A stretch of DNA of 64,000 nt from Bacteroidetes bacterium GWF2_41_31. GTDB lineage: Bacteria; Bacteroidota; Bacteroidia; Bacteroidales; F082. Where the stretch lies: positions 1-64,000 of the forward strand of contig MEOL01000014.1 in NCBI GenBank assembly GCA_001769215.1, in the 5' to 3' direction. Position numbers and translations under genes: made by a program. The notes under the pieces are model-generated. The model was not told the origin of the DNA. It saw nothing but the letters and a program-made list of their open reading frames with translations, and did not search any database. Positions 43,537 to 53,800 of this stretch are shown here, piece after piece (position 1 is the first letter of the stretch; each line of letters begins with the position of its first letter).

Positions 43537-44658
43537 ATGAAGACGCACATCATACTCAGGTCAATTTTTTTTCTGGTAGTAATTGCCGGCCTGACTGTAA
43601 TCGGCAAGGCTCAGGTGATGGTAACTAAAGTGGTTCCGGAAAGTCCTGCACCTGTTGGTGGAGGTCTGTTTTACACACTCCCAAAAACAGTCCTGAAAGT
43701 TAACCTTGTGTTTGAAAAAATCGCCCGTCAGAAGGGGCCTTTATCCGCGTATGCCGCCGAATACATGGGTGTCAGCGATATTATTTTAACCTCAGAATCA
43801 ACATTCAGGCTTCTGGATGCAGGCATAGAACCTTTACCTGTTTCCGATCCAAATGAGATGTATTATGTGCAGTTTCCTGCCGATAAAGCAAAGGATGAGC
43901 TTAACCCGGTTTTTCATTTGGCTGAAAACGGAGCGTTGTTGTCGATTAATGACAATGAAAACCTGCCTATGGCAAAGCCTTTTCCTGAGCTTCAGCAAAC
44001 CATCCTGTTTAAAAAAGAATCAGAGTCGTTTGATTATGAAGCAAGTTACAACAAAAGGAAGAAAATGGATACGGTGGTCAGAAAAATCTCCATCGATACC
44101 ATGACAATTAATCGGTTTTTATTTAAAACAAACTGGGTTGATAAATCAGAGAAGGAGCGCGCCGAAGAAGCCGCGCAACAAATAGCAAAAATAAGGGAAG
44201 CCCGTTATAACCTGCTCACAGGATATCATGAAGTTAATTTTGGCGAAAGCTTGCAGTACATGGATAATCAGCTTAAGAAAATGGAACAGGATTATCTGGA
44301 GTTGTTTTTAGGAAAGGAGACCTCAACCATTATCGCTCAAACAGTTTTTTATTCTCCCCAAAAAGGAGAAAAACAGGTGCCGATATGGAAAAGTTCAGAA
44401 GGGGAAACGGTGTTGCTTGAGTTGAATGCCGATGCCATACTTAAAGGATTAACTGAGGCGCCGATCAGCGGTTCAAACATAGTATATTATCGAATTCCGG
44501 CTCAAACCTTTGTAAAAGTCAGCTTCAAAGGCGACATTTACTTTAATCAATTAATACCAATCAATCAGTTGGGTATTGTTTCTACAGCTCACATTTCAAA
44601 AGCGAGGTTGCATTTTGACCCTCGTAGTGGGAGTTTGATCAGCATGGTCAAGGAATAA
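43537..44658 (+). CDS. DUF4831 family exported protein
   Basis: A 373-residue exported protein with a signal peptide (IILRSIFFLVVIAGLTVIGKAQ) and the DUF4831 layout: GGLFYTLPKTVLKVNLVFEKIARQKGPLSAYAAEYMG near the N-terminus, then INRFLFKTNWVDKSEKERAEEAAQQIAKIREAR. The family is restricted mostly to Bacteroidota, and its function is unknown. The ATG at 43537 is preferred to the track's TTG at 43531. It converges on kdsA. Confidence 0.85.
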   Translation: MKTHIILRSIFFLVVIAGLTVIGKAQVMVTKVVPESPAPVGGGLFYTLPKTVLKVNLVFEKIARQKGPLSAYAAEYMGVSDIILTSESTFRLLDAGIEPLPVSDPNEMYYVQFPADKAKDELNPVFHLAENGALLSINDNENLPMAKPFPELQQTILFKKESESFDYEASYNKRKKMDTVVRKISIDTMTINRFLFKTNWVDKSEKERAEEAAQQIAKIREARYNLLTGYHEVNFGESLQYMDNQLKKMEQDYLELFLGKETSTIIAQTVFYSPQKGEKQVPIWKSSEGETVLLELNADAILKGLTEAPISGSNIVYYRIPAQTFVKVSFKGDIYFNQLIPINQLGIVSTAHISKARLHFDPRSGSLISMVKE

Positions 44659-44696
44659 TATGTAATTCGGCGAATTAGGAAAAACATTCATATAGT

Positions 44697-45515
44697 TTAA
44701 AACTGAGCTGTCACCGCACGCAATGCAGAAAGTCTCTTTAGGAGATCGGCTAGTAAATCAAGTTTCAACATATTGGCTCCATCCGATTTGGCTTTGCCGG
44801 GATTGGGATGTGTTTCCAGGAAAATTCCGTCAGTGCCAACCGCGATGCCGGCTTTGGCAATGAGCTCAATTAAATCGGGCTGGCCACCTGTAATTCCCGA
44901 GGTCTGGTTGGGTTGTTGAAGTGAATGGGTGATATCGAGAATAACAGGAACACCGGTTTTTTGCATGGCCGCAATGTTGCGGTAGTCTACCACCAAATCG
45001 CCGTACCCAAACATGTTTCCTCGTTCAGTCAGCATCACCTGTTGGTTTCCGGTCGATTTTACTTTGTCAACGGCAAACTGCATCGATTCGCCCGATAAAA
45101 ACTGACCCTTTTTGATGTTGATCACCTTTCCCGTTTTACCTGCTGCGATCAGCAAATCGGTTTGTCGACATAAAAACGCGGGTATTTGCAAAATGTCTAC
45201 ATAGTCTGCCGCAAGCTTTGCTTCCTCTGCGGTATGCACATCCGTAACAACCGGAATCTGGTAGGTGTTTCTGATGTTATCGAGGATCTTCAGTGCTATT
45301 AAATCACCAATGCCCATAAACGAATCCAGTTTCGACCGGTTTGCTTTTTTATAGGAAGCCTTAAAAATTGTTGGAATCTTAAGTTCGGTGGTCAATTTTA
45401 GGATGTGCTCTACAATGGGATAAGCCATGTGTTCGTCCTCTATTACACAAGGTCCGGCCATGAGAAAAAATTGGTTGCTGTCTGCAAATTGAAGTCTGGG
45501 GATAGAAGGTATCAT
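44697..45515 (-). CDS. kdsA: 3-deoxy-8-phosphooctulonate synthase KdsA
   Basis: The 272-residue TIM-barrel enzyme condenses phosphoenolpyruvate with arabinose 5-phosphate to Kdo 8-phosphate for lipid A/LPS core. FLMAGPCVIEDE, FKASYKKANRSKLDSFMG, IPVVTDVHT, and FLCRQTDLLIAAGKTGKVINIKKGQFLSG are family-defining, as is the C-terminal ETHPNPGKAKSDGANML. It overlaps the upstream EamA gene by four bases and is expressed downstream of it. Confidence 0.97.
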   Translation of the reverse strand: MIPSIPRLQFADSNQFFLMAGPCVIEDEHMAYPIVEHILKLTTELKIPTIFKASYKKANRSKLDSFMGIGDLIALKILDNIRNTYQIPVVTDVHTAEEAKLAADYVDILQIPAFLCRQTDLLIAAGKTGKVINIKKGQFLSGESMQFAVDKVKSTGNQQVMLTERGNMFGYGDLVVDYRNIAAMQKTGVPVILDITHSLQQPNQTSGITGGQPDLIELIAKAGIAVGTDGIFLETHPNPGKAKSDGANMLKLDLLADLLKRLSALRAVTAQF

Positions 45516-46447
45516 ATTGCTGGTTTTTTATTGACGGAATGATTAAAATTAACAAAATATACTCCGGTAAAGATTAACAATGCGGCAACAATCTCTGGCC
45601 AGGTCAATACATCTTTACCAAAACTGATCGCCACAAAGGTAGCCAGAAATGGTTGAAAATAAATATAGGCACTATTAACTGTCGGACTAATTACCTTGAG
45701 CGAGAAATTGTTAAGAAAATAGGCGATAACAGTGGTGAACAATACAACAAAACCAATGGAAAGCCAAATGTTTGATGGAATTATCCGGAAATCGGCGATC
45801 AAAACCAAATGAAGCGTGAATGGTGTAACCAATACAAATCCAAAGGTAAATACCCATTTCATTACCGTTAAAGGATGGTACTTAGCCATAAGCGGTTTTA
45901 TTAGCACCAGAAAGAGTGCGTATGAGGCAGCGTTTGTAAAAACCAGCAGGTTGCCCAGTTGGCTTCCCTGAAATGAAGCATTCCCGGCCTGAATGATTAA
46001 AAAAACGGAACCTGAAAATCCCAGTACGATGCCAATCATTTTGTTTTTTGTAATGCGCTCTTTAATAATGAAATGAGCGAAGAACAACACTAAAATCGGA
46101 ACCCCCACCATGATCACCGATGCATTGATTGGCGTAGTAAGATTGAGACCTTCAAAAAACAGGATTTGGTTGATTGCGACACCAAAAATAGCTGCGATGA
46201 ACATTTTCAGGAGATCATGTTTCGCAACAGCCTGCTTGGGCATAATGAGTGAAATAGCCCAAAATATGGCCATGGCACCAGTTACACGTAAAAAAATGAC
46301 GGCTCTTGGAGCCAGATAATCAGGCATGATTCCTTTGGCAACAACATAATTTATCCCAAATATAATGTTGGCTCCAATAGCAGCAAGGTGCGCTACAACT
46401 AATTTGTTGCGATTAAGAAAATGACCCTTATCGGGTATTTGGTTCAT
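45512..46447 (-). CDS. EamA/DMT family transporter
   Basis: A 311-residue membrane protein with about ten helices in two repeated EamA halves: VVAHLAAIGANIIFGINYVVAK..., then GNLLVFTNAASYALFLVLIKPLMAKYHPL and the conserved final INSAYIYFQPFLATFVA-like segment. The family exports small metabolites such as amino acids; substrate unknown here. It sits between DUF3127 and kdsA on one strand with a four-base overlap with the latter. Confidence 0.88.
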   Translation of the reverse strand: MNQIPDKGHFLNRNKLVVAHLAAIGANIIFGINYVVAKGIMPDYLAPRAVIFLRVTGAMAIFWAISLIMPKQAVAKHDLLKMFIAAIFGVAINQILFFEGLNLTTPINASVIMVGVPILVLFFAHFIIKERITKNKMIGIVLGFSGSVFLIIQAGNASFQGSQLGNLLVFTNAASYALFLVLIKPLMAKYHPLTVMKWVFTFGFVLVTPFTLHLVLIADFRIIPSNIWLSIGFVVLFTTVIAYFLNNFSLKVISPTVNSAYIYFQPFLATFVAISFGKDVLTWPEIVAALLIFTGVYFVNFNHSVNKKPAI

Positions 46448-46452
46448 GGGAT

Positions 46453-46809
46453 TTAGAACGGGAGGTCGTCTTCGGGCAGGCCCAAATCATCGGGTGGCAG
46501 GTTGGGGAGCGTGGCAGCTGGGGTGCTTCCTTCATCGGAGCCACGTTGGATACGCCAGGCACGAATGTCCGTGTACCAGCGTCCATTGAATTCGCGCGAT
46601 TCGATGTTTACCGAAGCTGTAATGTGGTCACCTTCAACCACTCCTGCTAAGGCTGACAATTTTTCACCCCATACATTCATGCAGATTTTTTTTGGATATT
46701 GGTCATCGGTTTCAATGACAAATTCCTGCTTTTCCCATTTTCCGTTTTTGCCTTCTCCTGAAACGGGAGTCATTTTTTGGATTAATTTTCCGGTAAGTTC
46801 AATATTCAT
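46453..46809 (-). CDS. DUF3127 family OB-like protein
   Basis: The 118-residue protein matches DUF3127: MNIELTGKLIQKM...GKWEKQEFVIETDDQYPKKICMNVWGEKLSAL, and FNGRWYTDIRAWRIQ. It looks like an OB fold, with a disordered acidic tail (PPDDLGLPEDDLPF) resembling the C-terminal tip of single-stranded DNA-binding proteins. Function unproven; an ssDNA-binding role is inference. A consensus -7 box lies just upstream on the minus strand. Confidence 0.85.
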   Translation of the reverse strand: MNIELTGKLIQKMTPVSGEGKNGKWEKQEFVIETDDQYPKKICMNVWGEKLSALAGVVEGDHITASVNIESREFNGRWYTDIRAWRIQRGSDEGSTPAATLPNLPPDDLGLPEDDLPF

Positions 46810-46825
46810 TGGTCGTTTTTGTTTT

Positions 46826-46833
46826 CAAAAGTA
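46826..46833 (-). promoter_or_regulatory. -7 promoter element (TACTTTTG) of DUF3127-eamA-kdsA
   Basis: Exact TAnnTTTG on the minus strand, 16 bases before the DUF3127 start codon. It would drive the DUF3127, EamA and kdsA genes as a three-gene unit. Confidence 0.5.
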
Positions 46834-46878
46834 CAGTTTTTGCATTTTGGAACCGGTGTTTTCTTAAAGAAATTATTT

Positions 46879-48597
46879 TTATGCTGACAGTGCATTGCTT
46901 ATTACCTGATCCAATTCAGGCCGTGATTCGCTTAATAATTTTAGATGATTTTCGATATCTTTTGAATAATGCAGGTGATGTGTTTTTGAGATTTCAAGTA
47001 TTTCGCACGCCAGCAACCAATCGTGAGTTGAATTATTCAGATAAGTCTCCCAAATTTCCGTCAGATGGCTTACAGGCTCATGGCCTTCACGGATATTTCT
47101 AAGACTGGTGTAGATTTTATGCCTCTCTCTGGTTTCTTTTGGAACTATTATCTTGTGTGTTTTTTCAGTCGGTGGCTCATAATTCAATCCGTAACCTACC
47201 GGATCGGCCGGTCCATTATAAACGGATACAATATGCTCGCCCACGGCCATGTCAAAAATCCCCCAGGAGGGTTCAAACAAAATTCTTTCCTGGTATTTAA
47301 CCAGACAATCACTAAAGCTCATAAGAACGACAAACCGGTCTTTCCGAATTAATGATCGAAGGATACCTGTTACTTTAATACCTGATTCAAATTCAAATTC
47401 CGATGGCAGATCTTTAATGATCCCTAATTCAGCAAGATCAGCATCTGAAAGCAGGCGTATGGGTTTTAAGGAACCTTTAATCTTCCCGATGGGTGAACCA
47501 AAACCATCCTGATGGTGGTCTTTTCCGTGTTCGGGGAGCATCTTGTTTTTGTAACATAAGATGGTCGGTCCGGTAGTATTCAGGTAAATGGCCTGGCCGT
47601 TTTGCGACAGCACGTTGGTAAATATTCCTGAGACTTGCAGTCCTGAGGCAAACCTGGCGGTTGCGGCGTTTCCCGATGCGATGGCTTTCAGTAACCCTTC
47701 CAATCCTCCTTTTTTCAATGCCATTTGGTTGGTAAATTCCTCCAGTACCTTGTTTAAATGAGCAAAGTCAGGTGTGACGAATAGCTGCGGCTGAGGTTTG
47801 GTGATGTCGAAATTGTAATGGATGGCTTCGATGGTATAGGGCAGTTTTGTTACCTCCTTTTTCATGGCACTTGTACATTCACCAATTGACGACAGCAATC
47901 CGGCCCCATATACTTTTGGATGCTCCAGATCGCCAATCAGACCATATTCCACGGTCCACCAATGAAGGTTCCTGATGAGTGCCATTTCAGATGGAATGCC
48001 CATGTTATTGCTTATATGATCGATTTTAGCTTCAGCTTCGACAATATCTTTTTCGGTTGAATAGGGGTCAGCCTTGAGAATGCTTAAATGGCGAATGGCC
48101 TCGTACAGTTCATTGTCTTTTTTCGATGAAAAGGCTTTGGAACCGATTTCACCAAAATTGCGCAAATAATCGGAATATTCCTTATCAACAATAATGGGAG
48201 CATGTCCTGCTGCTTCATGGATAATGTCTGGGGCAGGCGTGTATTCGATCTGGTCAACAGGCCGGATGTCTGCAGCAATGACCAAAACCTTGTGTTTTTG
48301 AAATTCCATGAATGCTGCGGGTGGTATAAACCCGTCTACTGCTACCGCAGCCCACCCAATTTTGCTCAGGATGTGATTCATCTCATCAATGCTCGGAATA
48401 CTTTCAATGCTGATGCCTGTTTTTGCTAATCCATCCAGATAGGCAGGGTGGGCTACCAGGGTTAATTTTCGCAGGTTTTGCTTCATAACATATCGCCAGA
48501 CAGCATGATCCTGAGGCGTGTACAGTTCGTGGTACTGATCGGTGATAAAGCATTTCAAATGCTCTGGAAGCTGCTCAATGACGGAGTTGTTGACCAT
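46879..48597 (-). CDS. Aromatic amino acid hydroxylase (phenylalanine 4-monooxygenase family), long form
   Basis: The 572-residue iron enzyme has the facial-triad motif HEAAGH and the glutamate of HWWTVEYGLIGD, with IPSIDEMNHILSKIGW at the pterin end. It should hydroxylate phenylalanine (or a related aromatic residue) using O2 and a tetrahydropterin. The typical bacterial enzyme has about 260-300 residues. The extra C-terminal 250 residues (from about QMALKKGGLEGL onward) are a separate domain found in the long Bacteroidota version, of unknown role. Divergent from the glycosyltransferase gene. Confidence 0.88.
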   Translation of the reverse strand: MVNNSVIEQLPEHLKCFITDQYHELYTPQDHAVWRYVMKQNLRKLTLVAHPAYLDGLAKTGISIESIPSIDEMNHILSKIGWAAVAVDGFIPPAAFMEFQKHKVLVIAADIRPVDQIEYTPAPDIIHEAAGHAPIIVDKEYSDYLRNFGEIGSKAFSSKKDNELYEAIRHLSILKADPYSTEKDIVEAEAKIDHISNNMGIPSEMALIRNLHWWTVEYGLIGDLEHPKVYGAGLLSSIGECTSAMKKEVTKLPYTIEAIHYNFDITKPQPQLFVTPDFAHLNKVLEEFTNQMALKKGGLEGLLKAIASGNAATARFASGLQVSGIFTNVLSQNGQAIYLNTTGPTILCYKNKMLPEHGKDHHQDGFGSPIGKIKGSLKPIRLLSDADLAELGIIKDLPSEFEFESGIKVTGILRSLIRKDRFVVLMSFSDCLVKYQERILFEPSWGIFDMAVGEHIVSVYNGPADPVGYGLNYEPPTEKTHKIIVPKETRERHKIYTSLRNIREGHEPVSHLTEIWETYLNNSTHDWLLACEILEISKTHHLHYSKDIENHLKLLSESRPELDQVISNALSA

Positions 48598-48689
48598 AAC
48601 TTAATTTAGAAAGAATATAAATTAATCCAAAAGTAAAAATAATTTAACAATACGGATGCATATTTAACGCTTTATAGGATTTTTGTTTC

Positions 48690-49916
48690 ATGGTAAACGA
48701 TGTAAAGTTGTATTTAGCCCTTCCGGTTCTAAACGAATATGGAAATTTGGCTTCTTTAATGGGTTCGCTTCACGGACAAGAAGAGCAAGACTTTCATCTG
48801 GTAGTCTGTATAAATCACTATGAACATTGGCGACAACAACCAGAGTATGCCGATACCATTGCTGACAATGAGAAAAGCATGTCCTTCTTTGGTTCATTTT
48901 CCGGATTGCCGGTAACGGTTATTGACCGGGCCTCTGCCGGTAACGGCTGGAATCCAAGAAATGGAGGCGTGGGTTGGGCACGCAAAATGGCGATGGATGC
49001 CATTGCCAAAATAGCCCGACCGGAGGATATCATCGTGAGTATTGATGCCGACACTTATTATCCACCCAATTACTTATCAGAAATAAAGAGAGCTTTCAAT
49101 CAAGATACCAAGGCTGTCGGACTGGCAATTCCGTATTACCATAAATTGATTGGCAATGATACCGATAAGCTTATCCTGAGGTATGAGTTATACATGAGGC
49201 ATTATGCGTTGAACATGCTCCGGATTAAGAATCCTTATGCGTTTACCGCGATGGGGTCAGCCATGGCTTTTCCGGTTTGGGCTTATCTGAAGGCGGGGGG
49301 CATCACGCCTGTTAAAAGTGGCGAGGATTTTTATTTCATGCAAAAACTTGTTAAGATGGGCCGGCTGATGAACTGGTGCGAAACCATTGCTTATCCTTCG
49401 CCCCGTTTTTCCAATCGGGTTCTTTTTGGAACCGGGCCTGCCCTCATCAAAGGAAATACAGGCGATTGGACTTCCTACCCTATTTATCATCCTGAGTTGT
49501 TCACTGCCGTGGCCACCACTTTCTCCACTTTCGAGCATTTGTATAAGGAAGACCTGGAAACTCCCATGGACGAATTTTTGTTTTCATGTTTTAAAGTCAA
49601 CGATCTTTGGCAACCCCTTAGAAAGAATTACAGAAGTATGGAAAACTTTGTTCGTGCCTGTATAAACAAGGTTGATGGGTTAAGGATTTTACAGTTTCTT
49701 CGTCAGCAACAGCAGCTTCTGGAAGTATCAGACACACAAGTTTTTGCACATACTTACGAACATGAGTTACACATGATTTTAAGTGAAAATCAACTACGGG
49801 TTTTAGCTAAAACGGAGTTCGATTCATTAACAACCGATCAACTTGACTTTCTTCGAAACAGCTTGTTTCAGAAAGAAAATTCCCTCAGAAAGGAAATGCA
49901 TTTCAATTGTTTGTAA
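48690..49916 (+). CDS. Family 2-type glycosyltransferase
   Basis: A 408-residue cytoplasmic GT-A protein. The nucleotide-sugar domain starts LYLALPVLNEYGNLASLMGSL and has the metal-binding SIDADTYYPPNYL around residue 115. GGVGWARKMAMDAIAK and KSGEDFYFMQKLVKMGRL (acceptor or ED motif) follow. It has no membrane segment. The C-terminal 130 residues are helical. Sugar and acceptor are unknown; the gene precedes miaA by 22 bases. Confidence 0.82.
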   Translation: MVNDVKLYLALPVLNEYGNLASLMGSLHGQEEQDFHLVVCINHYEHWRQQPEYADTIADNEKSMSFFGSFSGLPVTVIDRASAGNGWNPRNGGVGWARKMAMDAIAKIARPEDIIVSIDADTYYPPNYLSEIKRAFNQDTKAVGLAIPYYHKLIGNDTDKLILRYELYMRHYALNMLRIKNPYAFTAMGSAMAFPVWAYLKAGGITPVKSGEDFYFMQKLVKMGRLMNWCETIAYPSPRFSNRVLFGTGPALIKGNTGDWTSYPIYHPELFTAVATTFSTFEHLYKEDLETPMDEFLFSCFKVNDLWQPLRKNYRSMENFVRACINKVDGLRILQFLRQQQQLLEVSDTQVFAHTYEHELHMILSENQLRVLAKTEFDSLTTDQLDFLRNSLFQKENSLRKEMHFNCL

Positions 49917-49938
49917 ATTGCAGTAAATTTTTTGGTGT

Positions 49939-50853
49939 ATGTTTCATCTCATCACGATTTTAGGTCCAACAGCTACCGGCAAAACAACTTTGGCCTGTCA
50001 TTTGGCAGCACTCCTTCAGGGTGAAATAATCAGCGCCGACTCACGCCAGGTTTACCGGGGAATGGATTTGGGGACGGGTAAAGACTTAACCGATTTTCAT
50101 TTAACGGGCTATGATGTTCCATATCACTTAATTGATGTAGTGGACCCTGGCTATGAATTTAATGTTTTCGAATTTCAGCAGCATGTAGCCCAGGCCCTTG
50201 AAAAAGTGGAACATAACGGCAGATTGCCGATCCTGTGCGGAGGCTCGGGACTATATCTGGATGCGGTGCTGCGTGGTTACCAATTACAGCGGGTTCCCGA
50301 AAATAAGGTGCTTCGGGAATTTATCGAGACACTTTCAATGGAGTCTTTGACAAGAAAGCTTAAATCATATGGCCCGGTGCACAATACTACTGACATCACC
50401 GATCGCCATCGTTTGATTAAGGCTATTGAAATTGCAGAGCATAGCATAAACCATCCAAAACCGGATTTTATCATGCCTCGGGTTTCATCCATTAATTTTG
50501 GTTTGCATTTTGAAAGGCAACAACTTCGTGACAGGATAACCCAACGGTTAAAACAACGGTTTGAAGAAGGAATGGTTGATGAAGTGAGAAATCTTTTGAG
50601 CAGTGGCCTGCTCCCGGAACAATTGAAATTTTATGGGCTCGAATATAGATTGATTACTCAATATGTGATGGGTGAGCTGACTTATAATGAAATGTTTGAG
50701 CTTCTAAACACTGCGATCCATCAGTTTGCCAAACGTCAAATGACCTGGTTCAGAAGAATGGAAAATGGAGGCGTACGGATTCATTGGATAAACGGGAACA
50801 TCAATTTGGAAGAAAAATTGGTAACTATTTTAAGTTTTTTGCCTAAAACCTAA
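49939..50853 (+). CDS. miaA: tRNA dimethylallyltransferase MiaA
   Basis: The 304-residue enzyme transfers dimethylallyl to A37 of tRNAs reading U-starting codons, including the tRNA-Ser(UGA) in this window. GPTATGKTTLACHLA (P-loop), SADSRQVYRGMDLGTGKD and GGSGLYLDAVLRG are diagnostic. RQMTWFRR near residue 270 is the C-terminal core. It lies four bases before the propeller kinase gene. Confidence 0.97.
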   Translation: MFHLITILGPTATGKTTLACHLAALLQGEIISADSRQVYRGMDLGTGKDLTDFHLTGYDVPYHLIDVVDPGYEFNVFEFQQHVAQALEKVEHNGRLPILCGGSGLYLDAVLRGYQLQRVPENKVLREFIETLSMESLTRKLKSYGPVHNTTDITDRHRLIKAIEIAEHSINHPKPDFIMPRVSSINFGLHFERQQLRDRITQRLKQRFEEGMVDEVRNLLSSGLLPEQLKFYGLEYRLITQYVMGELTYNEMFELLNTAIHQFAKRQMTWFRRMENGGVRIHWINGNINLEEKLVTILSFLPKT

Positions 50854-50857
50854 GCAC

Positions 50858-53800
50858 ATGGTCGTAAGGTTTATCGCGATATGTACATTTTTGATCAGCC
50901 TGACGGCGTTGGCTCAAAGGCCTTTGCTTTTCGACAAGCAGGCTCTCGAAAATCCTCAGGTCAGGTTTATCAGGCTTACAACTGAAGATGGATTGTGTCA
51001 TAACCGGGTAACGGCGTTGCTACAGGATCAGTTCGGGTTTGTTTGGGTTGGAACTATCAATGGACTAAATCGCTATGATGGGCGCGCATTTGAAGTGTAC
51101 AAGCAAAACCCTGATAATTTCACCTCCTTGTCTTCCAGCCACATTTCTTCCTTGGTGTGCGATCGGAAAGGAGACCTTTACGTTGGCACAAAAAGCGGGA
51201 TTAATCAGTATAACAGACTGACAAACAATTTTAAACACCTGGAATTAGTTGGCGACAGCATCGTTGAGCCTTTTCCGGATATTCGGGAGTTGTTGTTCGA
51301 AAACGATTCGATCCTGTGGATTGACACTCAGGAAGGACAATTGGTTCAATTTAATATCAATCAACATTTAATAACCCGGGTCTATTTACACCCTAAAAGC
51401 ACACAACCCTATTATTTATATCATGATTTGTATTTAGATCATGAAAATGTGTTGTGGTTGGGAGTGCGGGGGTATGATATGATGTACCTGAACAGGAAAG
51501 CGCAAAAACTGGAGTTCATAGCTGCTGATGAAAATGATTTTTCAAAAAAAAGGACAAGTGATGTGTCCTGTTATTTTGAAGACAGTAAAGGAAACTTTTG
51601 GGTGTCTGCAATTGATGGAGTTTATCTGATGGACAAAACACAACGAACATTTAAAAAATTGATGAATACGTCCACTTTTGATATAAACGAAGATAAAAAC
51701 GGAAATCTTTGGTTCGCAACAGGAAGTGGTATATTTAAGTATAACCACATGGAAAACAAGATGATGAGGTTTCTGAATGAAAAGGATAATCCACACTCCA
51801 TCACGAGTAACAGCACGTATAAAATTCTTGAAGACCAGGTAGGAAATATGTGGTTTGCTACGAGCATGGGGTTAAATATTTATAACCCGTCACCCTTTCC
51901 TTTTGGTACCTATACCCATATACCCGGTATATCAAATTCACCTGAAGGTTATGTGGTTACAGCGGTAGCTGAAGACAATCATCATAACCTCTGGATTGGA
52001 TTTGAGGAGGATGGACTCGATTATTTTAACACGAAAAACGGCCGTTTTATACACTACATTCGTCAGGGGAATAGTAAGAACCAGTTGGCCGTCAACCAGT
52101 TGTCGGCGCTTTATTTCGATAAAAAAAACCGACTGTGGATAGGACTGTGGCGAGGCATTGGTTTTAATCTCTACGAGCCTGAAAAAGATCGCTTTAGTTT
52201 GTTTACCTATTATAAAAAAAATCTACATATGGATTGGTATGCAGATTTTTGTGAAGATGATTCGGGCCAATTTTACATCGGGTTTTGGGGAGCCGACGGA
52301 TTGGTTCGCTTCGACAGGGAAAAACGGAAATTTGGGGAGAGTTTACAGAGCCGGTTTCAACGAACTGAATGTTCGCGCCTTATTACCAGACTTTATCACG
52401 ATCGCCAAAATACCATTTGGGTTGGAACCACCGAATGCGGGCTGCACCGCTATTTTCCGGAGAGGGATTCTTCCATGGCTTTTTTTTGTGATGGGAAGGA
52501 CAGCTCAGGCCTTGTTTCTGACGACATTAAAGACATTACCCAGGATGCGGATGGTACCATTTGGGTACTCACTTCGACCTTGCAGAAATTTGATGAGCAA
52601 ACCCGGCGATTTAGTGAATATGGTGCTGCCGATGGCTTTTATTCTGTCGATCCCATTTCCATCCTTCCTGACAGGGACAGTTGTTTGTGGATCGCCACCA
52701 AAGGAGACGGCCTTTTTAAATTTGACAAGAGAAATAATCACTTTACCCAGTATTTGAAAACAGATGGCATCCAGGGAAATACTTTTACCCCTGCCAGGTT
52801 AGCTATGAGTGATGGCAGGTTGTTCTTTGGAGGTGTAAATGGATTCAATTTATTTAACCCCGGGGATATTATGGTAGACTCTGTCGTGCCAAAACCTTTT
52901 TTTGGACGTTTTTTGGTAAACGACCACATTGTAAGTCACGACCTGAACCAACAATCAAGTATCGCGATGATGCCAAATGACAAAGTATTCTCCGTCGAAT
53001 TGAACAGTACTGACCTCATTAATCCGGAACGGTATTTATATCAGTGCATGTTGATTGGTTTCGACAACACCTGGGTTGATGTGGACAACACGCAACGAAA
53101 GTTGCGTTATGCTGCTGTGCCACCGGGAACCTATCAGTTAAAATATCGGTTAGGCAACAGAAATGGAAAATGGTCAAGTGAATCAGCAAGTGTATCTATC
53201 CTAATCAAACAACCATTTTATCGAACTCCCTGGTTCATTTTTCTGTTTTTATTAGCATTCGCCACTTTGCTTTTTCTCTACATTAAAAGGCGCGAATACG
53301 AACTTAAGATCAAGGGAAAGTCAATTGAATTACAGCAACGCGTTTTTCGATTACAAATGAATCCACATTTCATGGGCAATTCATTGTTAGCCATACAAAA
53401 TTTCATCTATGCCAGCGAACCAAAAGCTGCGGGCAATTACCTGTCCGATTTTTCACGTCTGTTCAGGTTGATCTTAAACAATAGCAAATCGGAATTTGTT
53501 CTCATTTCCAAGGAGATCGAAACGCTGGAATTATACTTAAAACTGCAGAGTCTTCGATTTCCGGGAAAATTTGAAGTTACATTTGAAATGGATGAAACGA
53601 TCGACCCCGATGGATATATGATTCCGCCCATGCTGGCCCAACCAATAATCGAAAATGCACTTGAGCATGGGTTGTTTACTAAAGAAGGCAAAGGGAAACT
53701 GATGATCAGGTTTTTACGTGAAAATGACCACCTTATTTTTGAAGTGGATGACGACGGAATTGGCCTTACAGCTGCTTTGAAACTTAATTTAGGAAAATCA

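Noticed and set aside
44663-44677. TAATTCGGCGAATTA palindrome between DUF4831 gene and kdsA
   Set aside because: One-base loop and no T run; not convincing as a terminator or operator.
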